Source: Spongilla lacustris (taxonomy: Eukaryota; Porifera; Demospongiae; Spongillida; Spongillidae). From it: 64,000 bases of DNA. Every line of letters starts with the position of its first letter. The stretch's first letter is position 1. The stretch covers positions 4,485,986 through 4,549,985 of the forward strand of contig OX442424.1 of the NCBI GenBank assembly GCA_949361645.1. The letters run 5' to 3'. Below the pieces are notes generated by a model. It did no database searches and was not told the origin of the DNA. It saw nothing but the letters and a program-made list of their open reading frames with translations. This document shows, piece by piece, positions 10,752 through 23,600 of this stretch. The position numbers and the translations under genes were made by a program.

Positions 10752-13700
10752 GAGTGGGAAACAAATGCCAGCATGGGAGTTTCTTTGAGAGATTCAATAG
10801 AAGGCCTGACATCACTAATATTGGAATGGAGGAAAATGGAACTAAAGTGAGTGTTTATGTAGACGGTGGCTAGGTTCTAGCATCAATACATGTGTGGTGT
10901 ACTGACACTGTAAACATACTCTACAGTACATTCAATGTACAAATGCAGTAAAAAAGGGACAGGATATACATTATATGCAAACTAAATATTATTTGGTCCC
11001 TCGTACATATGCACTCAAGGTGAACAGTTGTAATACAGTATTCTAATTTATATTATATATATATATATATGTGGGACAGTTAACGCAAAAATTGCCTTGT
11101 GTCTGAATCACTATACCTTCCAAACGGTTCAAGCTTTCAACTTCCTATTTTCAACACTTCATACCACACCATTTCTGTGTGGTAAAATACATTTTGGGGT
11201 CTTGCACTTGCTCCATGCCAGTATTACAACGTTCGATACCACGCTTAGTTCAAACCCAACATAACTTTCTGTAGGAGTAATGAAATCGCTTCAAATTCGG
11301 TTTGTAGGTAGAGAGGTCCTATACCTATCGATTTGTTCTGTTCGTTAATTTTTATGCCATCTGTTACGGAGATACAGTTGAACAAACTACGTGCACGTTT
11401 TCCCGCTTGATTTGCGCCAATGTTATAATCCCCACCTCCCCATACATTGAGTGGAACGCAATTAGCCCAAATCATTGGTGCGAATCGAGCGCGAAAATGT
11501 GCACGTAGTTTGTCCAACTGTATCTCCATAATAGATGGCATAATAATTAACAAACAGAACAAATCGATAGGTATAGGACCTCTCTACCTACAAACCGAAT
11601 TTGAAACGATTTCATTACTCCTACAGAAAGTTATGTTGGGTTTGAACCCTTTGTGGTATCGAACGTTGTAATACAGGCACGGAGCACGTGCAAGACCCCA
11701 AAATGTATTTTACCACACAGAAATGGTGTGGTATGAAGTGTTGAAAATAGGAAGTCAATAGCTTTAACCGTTTGGAAGTTATAGTGATTCAGACACAAGG
11801 CAATTTTATAACATTTTATATATAAATGCGAAGCGCAATTTTCGTGTGTACCATATATATATAATAAGTCTTACTGGTTGGGGAGGTCGCTCCAGATTTA
11901 TGCATTTTTCAAGGTCCGCTCACAGTTCTCTGAAATCGGACAATTTAGTTTGACTTAATTTAATGTAAATTGTTCAGTCAATTTGGGACAGTTTCTGAGA
12001 AAATGATACGTAGCATTTATATTTTAAAATGTTATAAAGATCCTTAGCGTTTGGATCATTATAACTTCCCAACTATAAATGCTATCAATTTCCTATTTTA
12101 AATACTTCATACCACACCAGGTAAAATACATTTAGGGGATGCTATAGAATGTGCGCACCATTGGTGAAACAAACAGCTTCTATGTTTAAATGATTTTAAT
12201 TTTCACTGCAATGGTTGTTATAAACGGAAGAACTCGTTATCCTGAATTCAGGATTTTACCAATCCTGAATTCAAGATCGTTTCACGCAGATTAAAGATTA
12301 AATCAGCTTTTCACTTGGAACACTATGATAAAGAAATAAAGGGAATTTTGTGTTGCTATGTTATAGTAGTTGAAACTTATCTCGCTTCATTTTCCTTTAA
12401 ATCATAATAATGCATTTGATAACTGTACCTCATAATTAAGCTCTAAAGTTTACATATACTTATCTCCATAAAATGAAATATGCAATGTTCCATTGATGCT
12501 GATCGAGTTCTATTGTGTTCAAATATACATGTGCTGCTGTTCAACATTAGCATCTAGTTGTTCTGTAGGAACTTGATTTTTTACTTCACTTAAAATCTCT
12601 AGCTCGTGGAAAAAGCTGTTTCTGATTTGTGAATCTGAAACCAGAGATGCCGGAGCAAAGTGGTGGTTTCACCTTTTGTCTCTTTGCAATACTCAAGCCA
12701 ATAAAGGTGGTGTGTATCATAGTGACAGAACTGTTCATAATGCATTGATGTTAACTTGCCAACAGAACCAGTTGCTTCAGCGGATGTAGCAGAGTTTACT
12801 ACTGTAGTCCACATGTTGATGGAAAATTCTCCAGTTGGCGAGTATTTGCTTAGGCTTCAGTTGCTGCACAGTTCTTCGAGGGATTTCTACCATGGAGGTA
12901 TGTCTTAGGGAAGGGTGTTCATACTGTATCAAGCAAGGAGAGACAATTTATATTCAATGCTTTTGTGTGAGAAGATTGGATATTGTTATGCAGAGTTTTG
13001 TGTAGTAAGATCTGCAGAGATAACTGTGAATCGAAATTTGCATACTTACACTACCTGCCATCATGTTTTATATTCTTTACATTTTCAGGCCACAATGCTA
13101 TTGCAGATGTACTAGGCAACACATTTGCATATTATGAGCAGTTCCTTCCTGATGTCACCAGCTTTATTCGGAAGCATGCAGAGCCACTGGAAAGAGAACT
13201 GCAGGTTAGTGCTGGTATAATTCCAAATGCATAAGGTTCATATCTAAATGTGCATGTGTTTCTGTCCATAAGGATTTTGTGACCATCCAACGATGGAGTG
13301 ATGGGAACTACTGGGCCCTTAAAACAAGTACTGAAAAGAGCCGAAAAACGCTTAAAAAGTTGATGAATAAGTACAAGGTAAGATGTACTATTTGTATTTG
13401 CATGGGGGGGGGGGGGGGGAGAGACTTTTTTTGTGAGTTAATAGTAGTATTGGAAGTACTTGTATGGCCCAGCAAAACTGTCCTACAATTAACAATGATT
13501 TCCATGACAACCTGCACACGTCCTTCATTGTTTTCATACACTGCATAGTTTAAAACCCATTCATTGGAAGCACTCTGTTGCAGATTACAGACACTTGCAA
13601 ATCTGCTGTCACATTTTGCATCAATTCTACATTTTGTGGCATTCTCCAAGATTTAAAAAAATATCATTTGTTCATCATCCCTTGCAACTGAGGCAACCTT

Positions 13701-16700
13701 TAATAATTGTATAGTATACCAATGAAGTATTGTAGAATATCACATACCATAGGTCCATGACCAACTTGGTACAATAGCCATTTTCTTAAGTGAAACGACA
13801 GGTGGAATAGAAGTAAGCATGGGTAAAAGAGGAAACGATGTGTGGAATGCTTGCACGATGTCACATAATTGTTACTAAATTCAGTACATGTACTGCTAAT
13901 ACGGAGCGTGTTTGCTACTTTAGCATATAAATATGCATTTACAGTGGTGGAGGAAGGTATGTAAGATTTGAGGGGGGGCGCTTCTAAAAGTGACGATAAT
14001 TACATCTAAATGATGTGTACATGCGTATAAAATGCGCACAAGTTACGAAGTAAATGAGCCAAAATAATGCAATCGCTCTTCATTAACAGCTATAAATTCT
14101 TTTGCAACGTCTTGTAAATTGATGCGATCTGTTAGATCTTTGTGAACATGAAGCAAGAAGCAGTTATTTAATCATTTTTCTTTCATTGTAGATCTCGGGT
14201 ATGTATGTAATCATCTCAGGGTAGAGAAACTTCGTTCTGATGTGGAAGAGGTTATTTGGAATTGTTAAGTATAGTCTTAGGAGTTTATGAACTTCTGAGA
14301 GCATTTGCCTATTCGCATGGGCTCGCATTTCTTCACAAATAGTGTGGATACTGGTAACTCTTTCGACATGTGGTAGGTCAACATTAAACTCATCAACCAG
14401 GATAGCTAGCTCTCTGTCTAACTTTTCAATACTGAGGTCATCTTTAAACACTGATGCTGTAAATTGTTCCAGTTCTACTGAATGCTTCTCTCCATTGGCA
14501 GACTTTAACAAAAGGGATTCCATAGAAAGCACAGGCTGCATGATTTCCTTGTACTCAAAACGATCGTGAAGTTCTTGAGTTAGCAGATCCTAAGCTTCAA
14601 AATATTGCTTCCAAAATAGCTCCCGTGGATCGCAAAAATTCGTGTTGCATGTTTCCGTCGAATCTTTGTGGAGGACTTCTAAACCTTGGTAAAACCAGTT
14701 CTCCTATATTCAGAGCTCGTGCGTTGGTAATTGTGCTTTCAAAGAATTTCTCAAAAAAACGCCATCCCTGCCTCTGACGCTGATAAAAGGATTGCGTCAT
14801 TCTGACTGCCGAAACAGCTTCCTGAACAGAAATATCTTTAGCCTGCAGCACCTTTGATGTGTTCTCAGCGCATCCAAAAAGGAGGTAACCCAACCGAAGA
14901 CTAAAAAATGTTTCAAACTTTTCTAAAGCCAATAGAATTCCTCACACTTTAAGACCATATTCGTCATGAGTATTAAGATTAATATCCTCCATTGTGTCAA
15001 TTATAACATAACGGTTTATCACAGCCTCGATAGCGGCAGTTCTTGCAGTTCATCTCGTCGGACACAGAGGTTTAATTCCAGTAGACGGACCCTCGCTGTC
15101 AAAAAGTTTTTCCGAAAAGAGATGTTTACGTTTTGGTGAGTAGTTGATCAGTTTGACAATTTCTCACAGTAAATCTATAGCATCTCTGAGAAGCCAGCAT
15201 AGGTTTGCGAATGTGCTAGACAATGTACAGGCAGAGCCTGAGGAATGTCATCTTTAATCCTAGTAGCAACACCACTTCTTATTCCTTTCATCACTGCCGC
15301 ACCATCATATGCTTGACCATGACATAATGATAAGGGTTGAGCACAGCATAGAAGTATAATATAATCGTCATCTACATATCTGATTGAAACATTCAATTGT
15401 TCAGTATAATTGACATCAGTCACTTCGTCTGCAATTAATGCATACCATTGAGGATTTTGTCCCTTGATTTTTGACAATATTTGGTTTAATACAATTTGTC
15501 CAATGGTCACTAATTTGTTAATTATGTCATGTGACATTTTTTCCATTTATAATACAATTTTTAGCAGCATTGTTATTTTTCCAGACTGATAGTAATTGAT
15601 ATAAATTTCCCTCTTTGTCAACGTGTCCACGTAATGCAATTCCTTGCCTGGCAAGGAACTTTATTGCAGCCAGTTGATACAAAAGTCCGTTACGTCGACT
15701 ATCTTGCTGTTTAGCAGATTCAGAACTGAGCTGTTGGACGATTGGTGGCCTTCTGCTTGAATTCCACTTTAATTTAGCTTCCGTGTGTGACTGATTCAGA
15801 GGTGTCATGAGCCTGAAAATTTTCAAGGGCTTTTTCATGTTGTCGTAGCCTTTTGGAGTAAAAGCGTCGTTGTATTTAGTGGAAAACAAAAGTGTATTGT
15901 GTTCATGTGTGTAGCGGCAGTATACTTCATTTTTGGTTAGACATAGCATTATCCAAGGTATTTATTGTGCCATGATATCATGAAATTTCTGCCTTTCTTG
16001 GTAAGGACCATTCAATACTTCTATCTGTTTGGGCTGATAAACCTCACACTTATTGCTACAGCATATACCTCGACAGTCGCAAGCTTTAGCAGCAAGAACG
16101 ATTGGTACAATGTCTCTTCTGGCTGCAGCTCCTCCAGACAGTTAGAAGTAGGCAGAGGTAATTCCGCTAAACAGTTAGCTGGTAGCAACTCAAAATCAAT
16201 GCCTACGACCAGGTTGAGGTATGTTCTCTGCAGAACAACGTGGGATCTATTGCATGTTGAGGTAAGTCAACTGGGCGTATCTTTGGTTTGCTCATTACCA
16301 CCCTCATTGACCTGAATTTTATCCCGCTTCAACGACCGCACTTCATTCAAATGAACCTGCCTTTGCTTCATTTTGTCAAGCACATGATCGAACAGCTGCA
16401 GGATATAGCAATTGAGGCGATGACAGTCATGCACATTCGTCTGTACATGTACTAAATATGAATACGATTTGATACGATGGCCAAGTGCCAGTGCCGCATT
16501 ATAACAAGTGAACTTAGGGTTAGGGTTAGATAATAAGTTAACAATACGTATATGAATTTATTTTCAGGACCTGTTGGTATAGGAGGGGCTCAGCCCCTCC
16601 AATACCATTTGGGGGGGGGGGGGGGGGGGGCTCGAGACCCCCCAGCCCCCTCCTTCCGCCACCACTGGTTTACCCTACCAAGTAAATGGCGTTCCAGGTA

Positions 16701-17578
16701 AAGAGCACTGGAAGTAGCTATTGTTGACAGATATTCGCAAAAGGGCCGCTCAACGCCTGCGCACTAATTCGCACGTTGAGTTGCGTTGGCTATAAAATCT
16801 AATCCTTTGCGGCTCATTCTTCCGACCCTTGGTACATACCAGTACTGCAAAATTTACCATTAGTGTATTACATACTATTGGTACAGCTAATTGAACGTCA
16901 GTAGAAAATAACGCTTGTGTGAGCGTGCATGAGTCATTTGTGCGCATCGTATGTACCTCACCCTATTAGGTTTGTATTGCTTTCTAGGTTTAGGAAAGGC
17001 CAGTGTAGGGCACTTTTTGGCTACCATTCAGATTATTACCAAAAAAAAAGATCTAGTGATGGAAAAAGTTTAGGACTCCTAAACGATTTACTTTAAACCT
17101 TTAATTTTGTTAATTCTTGGACTAAAACGAGGTAAAAAAATGATTTCGTACTGGAACTACAATTTACCTTCCATCCCCCAGTGGTAAAATGGCCCATGTT
17201 TTAGCAAGCATGTGTCCCATAATCATGAACCCATTTTTTTAAATCATGTAGAAATGCCATTATTAACCTGAAATGTGGAACAAAATGGCAGAAACAGCAA
17301 TACTGTCAAGGTTGATCCCATCTTAAAGTCTTGAAGTTTGATTTAGGTGCTGACCTGTCAGTGAGCACATACTGGTGGAGTAAGGGTAGAGGTTGGCCAT
17401 TACCAAGCTAGTATATAGGCAAGCCAGCAGCTCTATTGCATAACCACTTAACCCACTGAGTTGAGAAAAAACGAAGCCAATGATCCCATGTTGGACTGAG
17501 GGCTTCTCTGTCTCTTGGCTTGCCATTACCTGAAACAAACAAGTCTGCTGTCCATAAGAATTTTTTTCCCCTGGGGCA

Positions 17579-17664
<86 letters not shown>

Positions 17665-20600
17665 AGTCTAAGGTATTTATTTATTGAATATGCTACCATA
17701 CAATTTGCACTAAGGACATAGTCAATGATGAACAAGTTACAGAAATGTACTAGTTTAAACAAACAAAAACTAAATGTGTGTGATGTGCGTGCGTTTTAGT
17801 ATACAGAGTCTAAGAAAACCTCAAAATACACACCACTGTGTATACTTGCTTGCACACACATTTGTAAAAGCTATGGGTATGACATCAACTGAAAAAACTG
17901 CTACATGTATATACCTGGATGTGTGCAAGTATTTTTGCCATTGTGTGAAATGCCATTATATGGTTGTATTATTTCAGGTAATCCTTCAAGAGACAGTTCA
18001 AACAATTATCCCTCAAGCAATGCTGGCATGTAGCACCCGAGTGAGCCCAAAGGATGAACAGCTTGCTCCTGGTGTATTGTCCCTGTCAATGATACCAACG
18101 AATCAGGTGAAAAATGCTATAAACTTTATAGATCAAGAAATCCCTTCTTGAAGATCAGTGACTTTTAGTCACTTTGTCAAATTAAAATGAGCTTTTGCCC
18201 TCGGTATTTCCACAAAGGCAAAAAATAATCAGTGTTCAGTAATTGACCTTAGTGAATTGGTTGGGTCATACAATGGAGGTTTTAAAACAAAATGGTCGGA
18301 AAGATACATGTATGTACTGTATAATTTAATATGTATCAGTATCTAAAACTTTCGCCCTAACATTATTAATACGTACTATAAACTGCGTATACATATTTGC
18401 AAGTTCTGCGACAATCTTAATTATTCGCTAAAGCCTTACACTAGTAATGTAATAATAATAATACGTATGATGAAAGCTTACGGCCAGCTGCAGCACAGCG
18501 AAGTCATTGTTGCCGCGCTGTGCCGCGTCGCTTCTTGTTACAGCACCAGCAGTATAACACTAGTTGGGCGGTCGGGCTATGCCCAACTAGTGTAGCACTT
18601 GTTTACAAATTATGTCTTGATTATCTTAAATTATAAATTGAGGATTACGTATTCACGTTAGCCAACACATTATTTAAAAATACATATTTGTATTATGTAT
18701 TAATGATAGATCGAACAAACGCCTACATGTAGGCGAAAAGTGCTGTTTTAGCCTACGTGTAGGCGTTCTATTTCAATGTGTGGTCCTCGCATTCAATACC
18801 GCATAAAGCTTTGAACTCGAATAAAATAACAATTAAGCATAGGTCTTTGTTTCGAATTCGCTTTGGAGCTCATTCAACCATTGGCACTTTAGATACACAA
18901 TCAAGATGGAGGAGCGTACAAAAATTGCCCACGATCCTGATGAAAATGAGTATAAAAGTTGGAAATCGTGTGTATTTGGCAAAAAGAGTTAAAGTTATAG
19001 CTGCCTATAAAACGAAGAATGCTTCTAGTAAGTTTTTTGCAAATCGGAACAACTCCAGCTAAATGAGGGGCGTGCCCCAACAAAGCTTACATGACACTAG
19101 CAGCTCGTTGGCGGTGTTTTCTGCCGCCACCTTGCAAGTAGCCCTCTTTGGTATATTGATCCCCATTATTTCAAGTGTTGGGGCTGTTTGTTCATTGTTT
19201 GGAATAAAGCGATTTGCAACGCCTACATGTAGGTTAACACGCCTACGCGTAGGTGATGACCTATCATTAAATTTATTCTGACCTTTATTATCCGTATTGG
19301 ACTTAAATTCTACAGTAACTGTTAATCGCATGTTGCTGTTTGGGTATATATAGCTGAACCAATTCAGTGTGTCATTAATATACAGGTACATTAAAATTTA
19401 TCAATGATTATTATTCTTCAGGAGGAGTTGATCAGACAATCCAGTGTTAAAATTCATTTGTCAGACTGCTTAGAATTGTCTACACATGAAATATACAGCA
19501 GGATGACCAATATGATTCAGTCATACTCTGCAGAGGAGGTACACTTAGATGCTTGCTATGCTATTGCTGATCTCATCGGTGAGTTGTTGATATTTATGTA
19601 CTGTTCAGAATGATATGCTTCCCAAATTTTGATACATGTGTGGGATGAAATGAATGGCTGGCCTTTAGAACTTTCATGTGTACTACCTGTTTGCTATCCA
19701 TGTGTGTGGCATAAGCATATGATAAGGGCAATTTGCGTACTGACATAGTGCATAGAGTTAAGAATGATGTTGTTTGAGGTATGTATGCATTTTGAGACAT
19801 AATGAGGAATAGTAGCTTTGTGTTGTGCCACTGTTAAAGTCTTGGAATATGTATTTGTTTTTTGTTAAACTGCATATGCTCACCAGATGTGTTGCTATAA
19901 CGATTTTAACATAAAACATTGTGTGTATATGTGAGGGCTCATCTTGTCGTGGACGGATCCAGTACCATTAAATTCATATGGGAACTGAAGTGAGCAGTAG
20001 TGATACTGATCTACTTGTGTGTTTATATGACCACTATTGAGTGTGGGGTGGATTTTCTTGCCAATTGCATAGCTCAACACAACACTGCTCTATCATATGT
20101 TTGCTTTGTGTTATTGTAGATCAGGCTACTGAAACACATCGATCTTTGGAGAGTTTCCAAATGGTATGATACATAGACATAAATGATTTGTCTCTTCAAA
20201 GTTGATGATTGTGTTCACTAAATCCTCCAGCACGTGACAGAAGCCAAAGCTGTGAAGATGCAACTAGAGCAACACAAGAAGGCTCTGAATGACATGTTTA
20301 AAGCCTTACGAAAAGAAGGTACGCAATGCAATAAGATTGAATTTATTCACAAATCTAGTTGTGTATTAATCATGGTGCAATTTCATCCAGGGCTGTCCTA
20401 TAGAAAAGGGCTGATTTCTAAAGACACCTATAATTGTAAAACGGTGTTCAACATCCCAGTAGGACACTCCTTATCAGACGTGTATGTTAATATACCTATG
20501 AATCATGAAATTTAAGGCTTTATTTTGCAGGTTAGATAGTAATGGTCACAGTGAAAATCATAAAATATTTTTTGAAAGTGTTATAGAAATTAAATGTCTT

Positions 20601-23600
20601 GAGTCATTTCTTGGAAAGCCGTCAAAGGTATTTTGAAAATCATTGCATTAACTGCATTTTACATGTATGTTCTTGCACACAGCAACTCAATCCTAACCAA
20701 TTGAGTCGCATACAGGGCTTCACTGCCCACTTGCTACGTTTAATATGTGAGGAAAAACAAAAGTTAGGCTCTATTCCAGAAAAACTTCTGGAATTGAAGT
20801 AAGTCTTGGAATAGGTATTAACATCATATCTTGAGTTCATGTGTAAGTGATGTATGAGCTAAAGTAAAACAGATGAAACATTAGATTGGAGTGTGAGCTG
20901 TGCTCCACTTACTGAAAATCTTAAAACTCGAAAATAGCACTTGCTGTTCCTATTAGACAGAGCACATAATTATATTGAAGTGATTTGGATTGCATGCAAC
21001 GGTTCACAGTATGCTCCTACATAAAGGGGTGCCTGTAGAATACTATGCATAATTATTATCCTATTTCTCCCTTCTTCCTAGTCACATTGTGGGGAAGTTT
21101 GGACTGGCTGTAGAGAGTGCAGGCATGGTGCTTCCTACTTCAGCATTCAACGAGCATAAAGTTAGCAGCTTGTTTATTGGTCATGCAGTAATGTACGTGT
21201 AGTATTGCAATGTAGCAGTCAGATTAAGCAGCAGTATCCATGGTCCATGCACTAATAGAACTATATCTGCAATATTGTAGTTATGTTTTTTCCTTTGTTT
21301 TAGGGCTTTAAAAAGGTTAATAATAATTTTAGGACTTATGGTATCATGTTGATTTTTCACACTGAAATCGGCTTCTGTGGGATATGAGACATCCAAAAGA
21401 ATTTTCCCATATTTTTCTATGTTCTGTTCTTAAAATACACCATTTATAAAGTTGTGTCTCTGTGTATGGAACGAGCTTAGTGTATTCATAGTTAGTTTTG
21501 CGACCGCATGTCGACTAAATACATGTAACAAGATGATTTTTAAAAACGTGTATCTTAAAGAACAGAACATAGAATAAATATATTGAAAGTTGTTTTGGAT
21601 GTCTTATTTTGCATAGTATCAAACCAATATCAGTGAGGAAAAGCAAGCGGTCCTAATAATTGAATTAAGATAATTAACACTGCTTCCATGAGAATCGAAT
21701 TTTTAGTCGGAAAATTTGTGTATGCTTTAGAAAGCATATTTTCTGATAGGCCAACTCTCGATGAGCCATTTGGTATAAATTTTAACTTTGTGACATATAT
21801 CACAACATACTTAAGCACTTTACCCGTTTGTTGATGTTCAAAAGCTGATCGGTACACATTATTGCAACAAAATCTGATGGTATTTTTAGATTCTTCTAGA
21901 TACCAAATAGAGACCTAATGAATAGCATGTTCATAACTAGCATAGTTTACGTGCAAACTGCTCTGTTTGGTATATAAACCTGTACCCAGACTATACACTA
22001 TTATTTCACGCATGCGCATTATAAGTTTTTGCAAAATGCCATTTTATTATTACATGCTCAGCCCAAGTGTTAGTACCCCCAAAGTGGCGTGACAGACAAA
22101 ATGCGCTACATGTAAGATGTTAAATTCTGGGCAACTTGTATGGCAAATTACAAAACAATTGTGTGAGGAATGCAATAACAAGGTGCAGCTGCCATCTGAG
22201 CTGCCGCAGTTGTGTGAGCTGGCGTGTGGCGAATGTAGCCTTGAAATGCCGAGCTGCGCCATCGACCAAGTTGCATTATCTCGGTGGAAGAAAGGCCAGC
22301 TTTTGCAGCTGCAGTAGCGGCTCCTATCCGGAAACTGTGAGTATTGAAATGAGACAGGCTGAACCCAGACTTTCTGAGAATGTGATGAAGGGTGTGGCGG
22401 GAAAATGTAGCTGTGAGGGGGCCTCTTGATTTCATGTGGAAGAGTGGTCTAGACCCTGATGCTTTGCAGTGGCCCAAATATGATAGCATTGCTTGAACTG
22501 GGCAACAGACACCTCCAGTGCGCCCTATGGTGATTGTACATCCTTTCCCCAACTGGTCTGTTTTGGAAAAATGGAGGAATACCTTCATCTGGTCCTTCAA
22601 TAATGAAATATCCCTTCTGGCCAGGAACTGGGTAGGAGGATGTTGAGTGTGAGTGGTAAACTCCCCAACTCTCAGAAACCCAAAGAAGGCAAGGGTCATG
22701 GCAGCACATAGCATCAGTTGATCATGTGTGCCCAGAGTGTGGTCCCTCCATCAGTTTTTCCAGGACCTGCATCATAATAGGCCTACGACATCTTGGCTGG
22801 ATTCGGGACTGTTGTCGCTCAATGCCTCGTAACACCAACTGCAAGGTGGGGTTGTCAGTAACAGGGCTACGGAAACCGTTAAGATGGTGCTGGTGGGTGA
22901 TGGAAGACATGTACACCCGGATAGTCTTCCAGCTGAGGGAGTTGCTAAGGTGTGTAGCAAACAAAGCCACCACATGCTGACTGGCGGGCATATGTGTTGC
23001 ACCTTGCTGTCTACAGAAAGACCGAAACCATTTAAAACCCACTCGATAGGTGAATGAGGTAGAGGGGGCCAGGGCCTTGCATGCCAGCCGCTTCAGGATG
23101 TGTTCTAGTGGTTCTGCCAACTCTGGTGGGGTAGGGGTGGGATGCAGGTCTGCCTGTGGGGCAAGGGAGAAAAACCGTGATAAGAGGTTGCGGGACAGCA
23201 CATCAGCCAAAGGGTTATGCTGGCCAGGTATATGTACAAGCTGCACAGTGGTTGGCTGTGGTGAAAAAGTGTTCCCTCAGCAGCTTCATGATTGCCACAT
23301 CATTTGATGACTGGCCAGACCAGGCGTACACAATGGCTTGGTTGTCGCAGTGGAACCTGACACGGCGCTTTGCTAGACGAGGACCCCACACCTTAGCTGC
23401 TGCCACTATCGCAAACAGTTCATGCCCCTGAATAGACCGCACACTCAGTTGCTGGTGGAAGCGCTCCCACCAGGCAAGGTCCTCCCGTGCGTCCGCTGTA
23501 ATCCTGATGGGGTGGTGGAGCTTCTTGGCCATGGTTGAGAGGTCAATCAGACGTCGCAAAAATAGGCGACCAGCAGGAACAACTTTTGCTACAAAAGAAA

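Larger units (their letters stand above)
13942..16667 (-). mobile_element. hAT-type transposon relic in a midasin intron
   Basis: The ends are CAGTGGTGGAGGAAGG at 13942 and its near-exact inverted copy CCTTCCGCCACCACTG ending at 16667, a 16-base terminal inverted repeat with one difference. CAGTGGTGG-type ends are characteristic of hAT elements related to ZMYM1/TTF proteins. Both ends have a run of G (13974-13980 and 16611-16630 on the plus strand). The body carries the transposase relic on the minus strand. An 8-base target duplication is not convincing: the flanks share only TTTAC. It lies inside the intron 13378-17977. Confidence 0.85.

Noticed and set aside
12599..12814. Continuous 71-codon minus-strand frame
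   Set aside because: It is the antisense of two midasin exons (12603-12706 and 12766-12897) that have proper splice sites and conserved text (WKKLFLICESE).
13942..16667. 8-base target-site duplication for the hAT relic
   Set aside because: The flanks TGCATTTA/C and GGTTTACC share only TTTAC at shifted positions, so a duplication is not claimed.
17526..17762. Open frames of repeated Cys-Val or Thr-His over the GT tract
   Set aside because: Translations of the GT microsatellite on either strand; not a gene.
20599..20802. A 55-base intron within the midasin exon at 20587-20798 (GTATTT...CACACAG)
   Set aside because: Splicing it out would bring a stop codon into frame, whereas reading through keeps the frame and the spacing to the GFTAH motif seen in human midasin.
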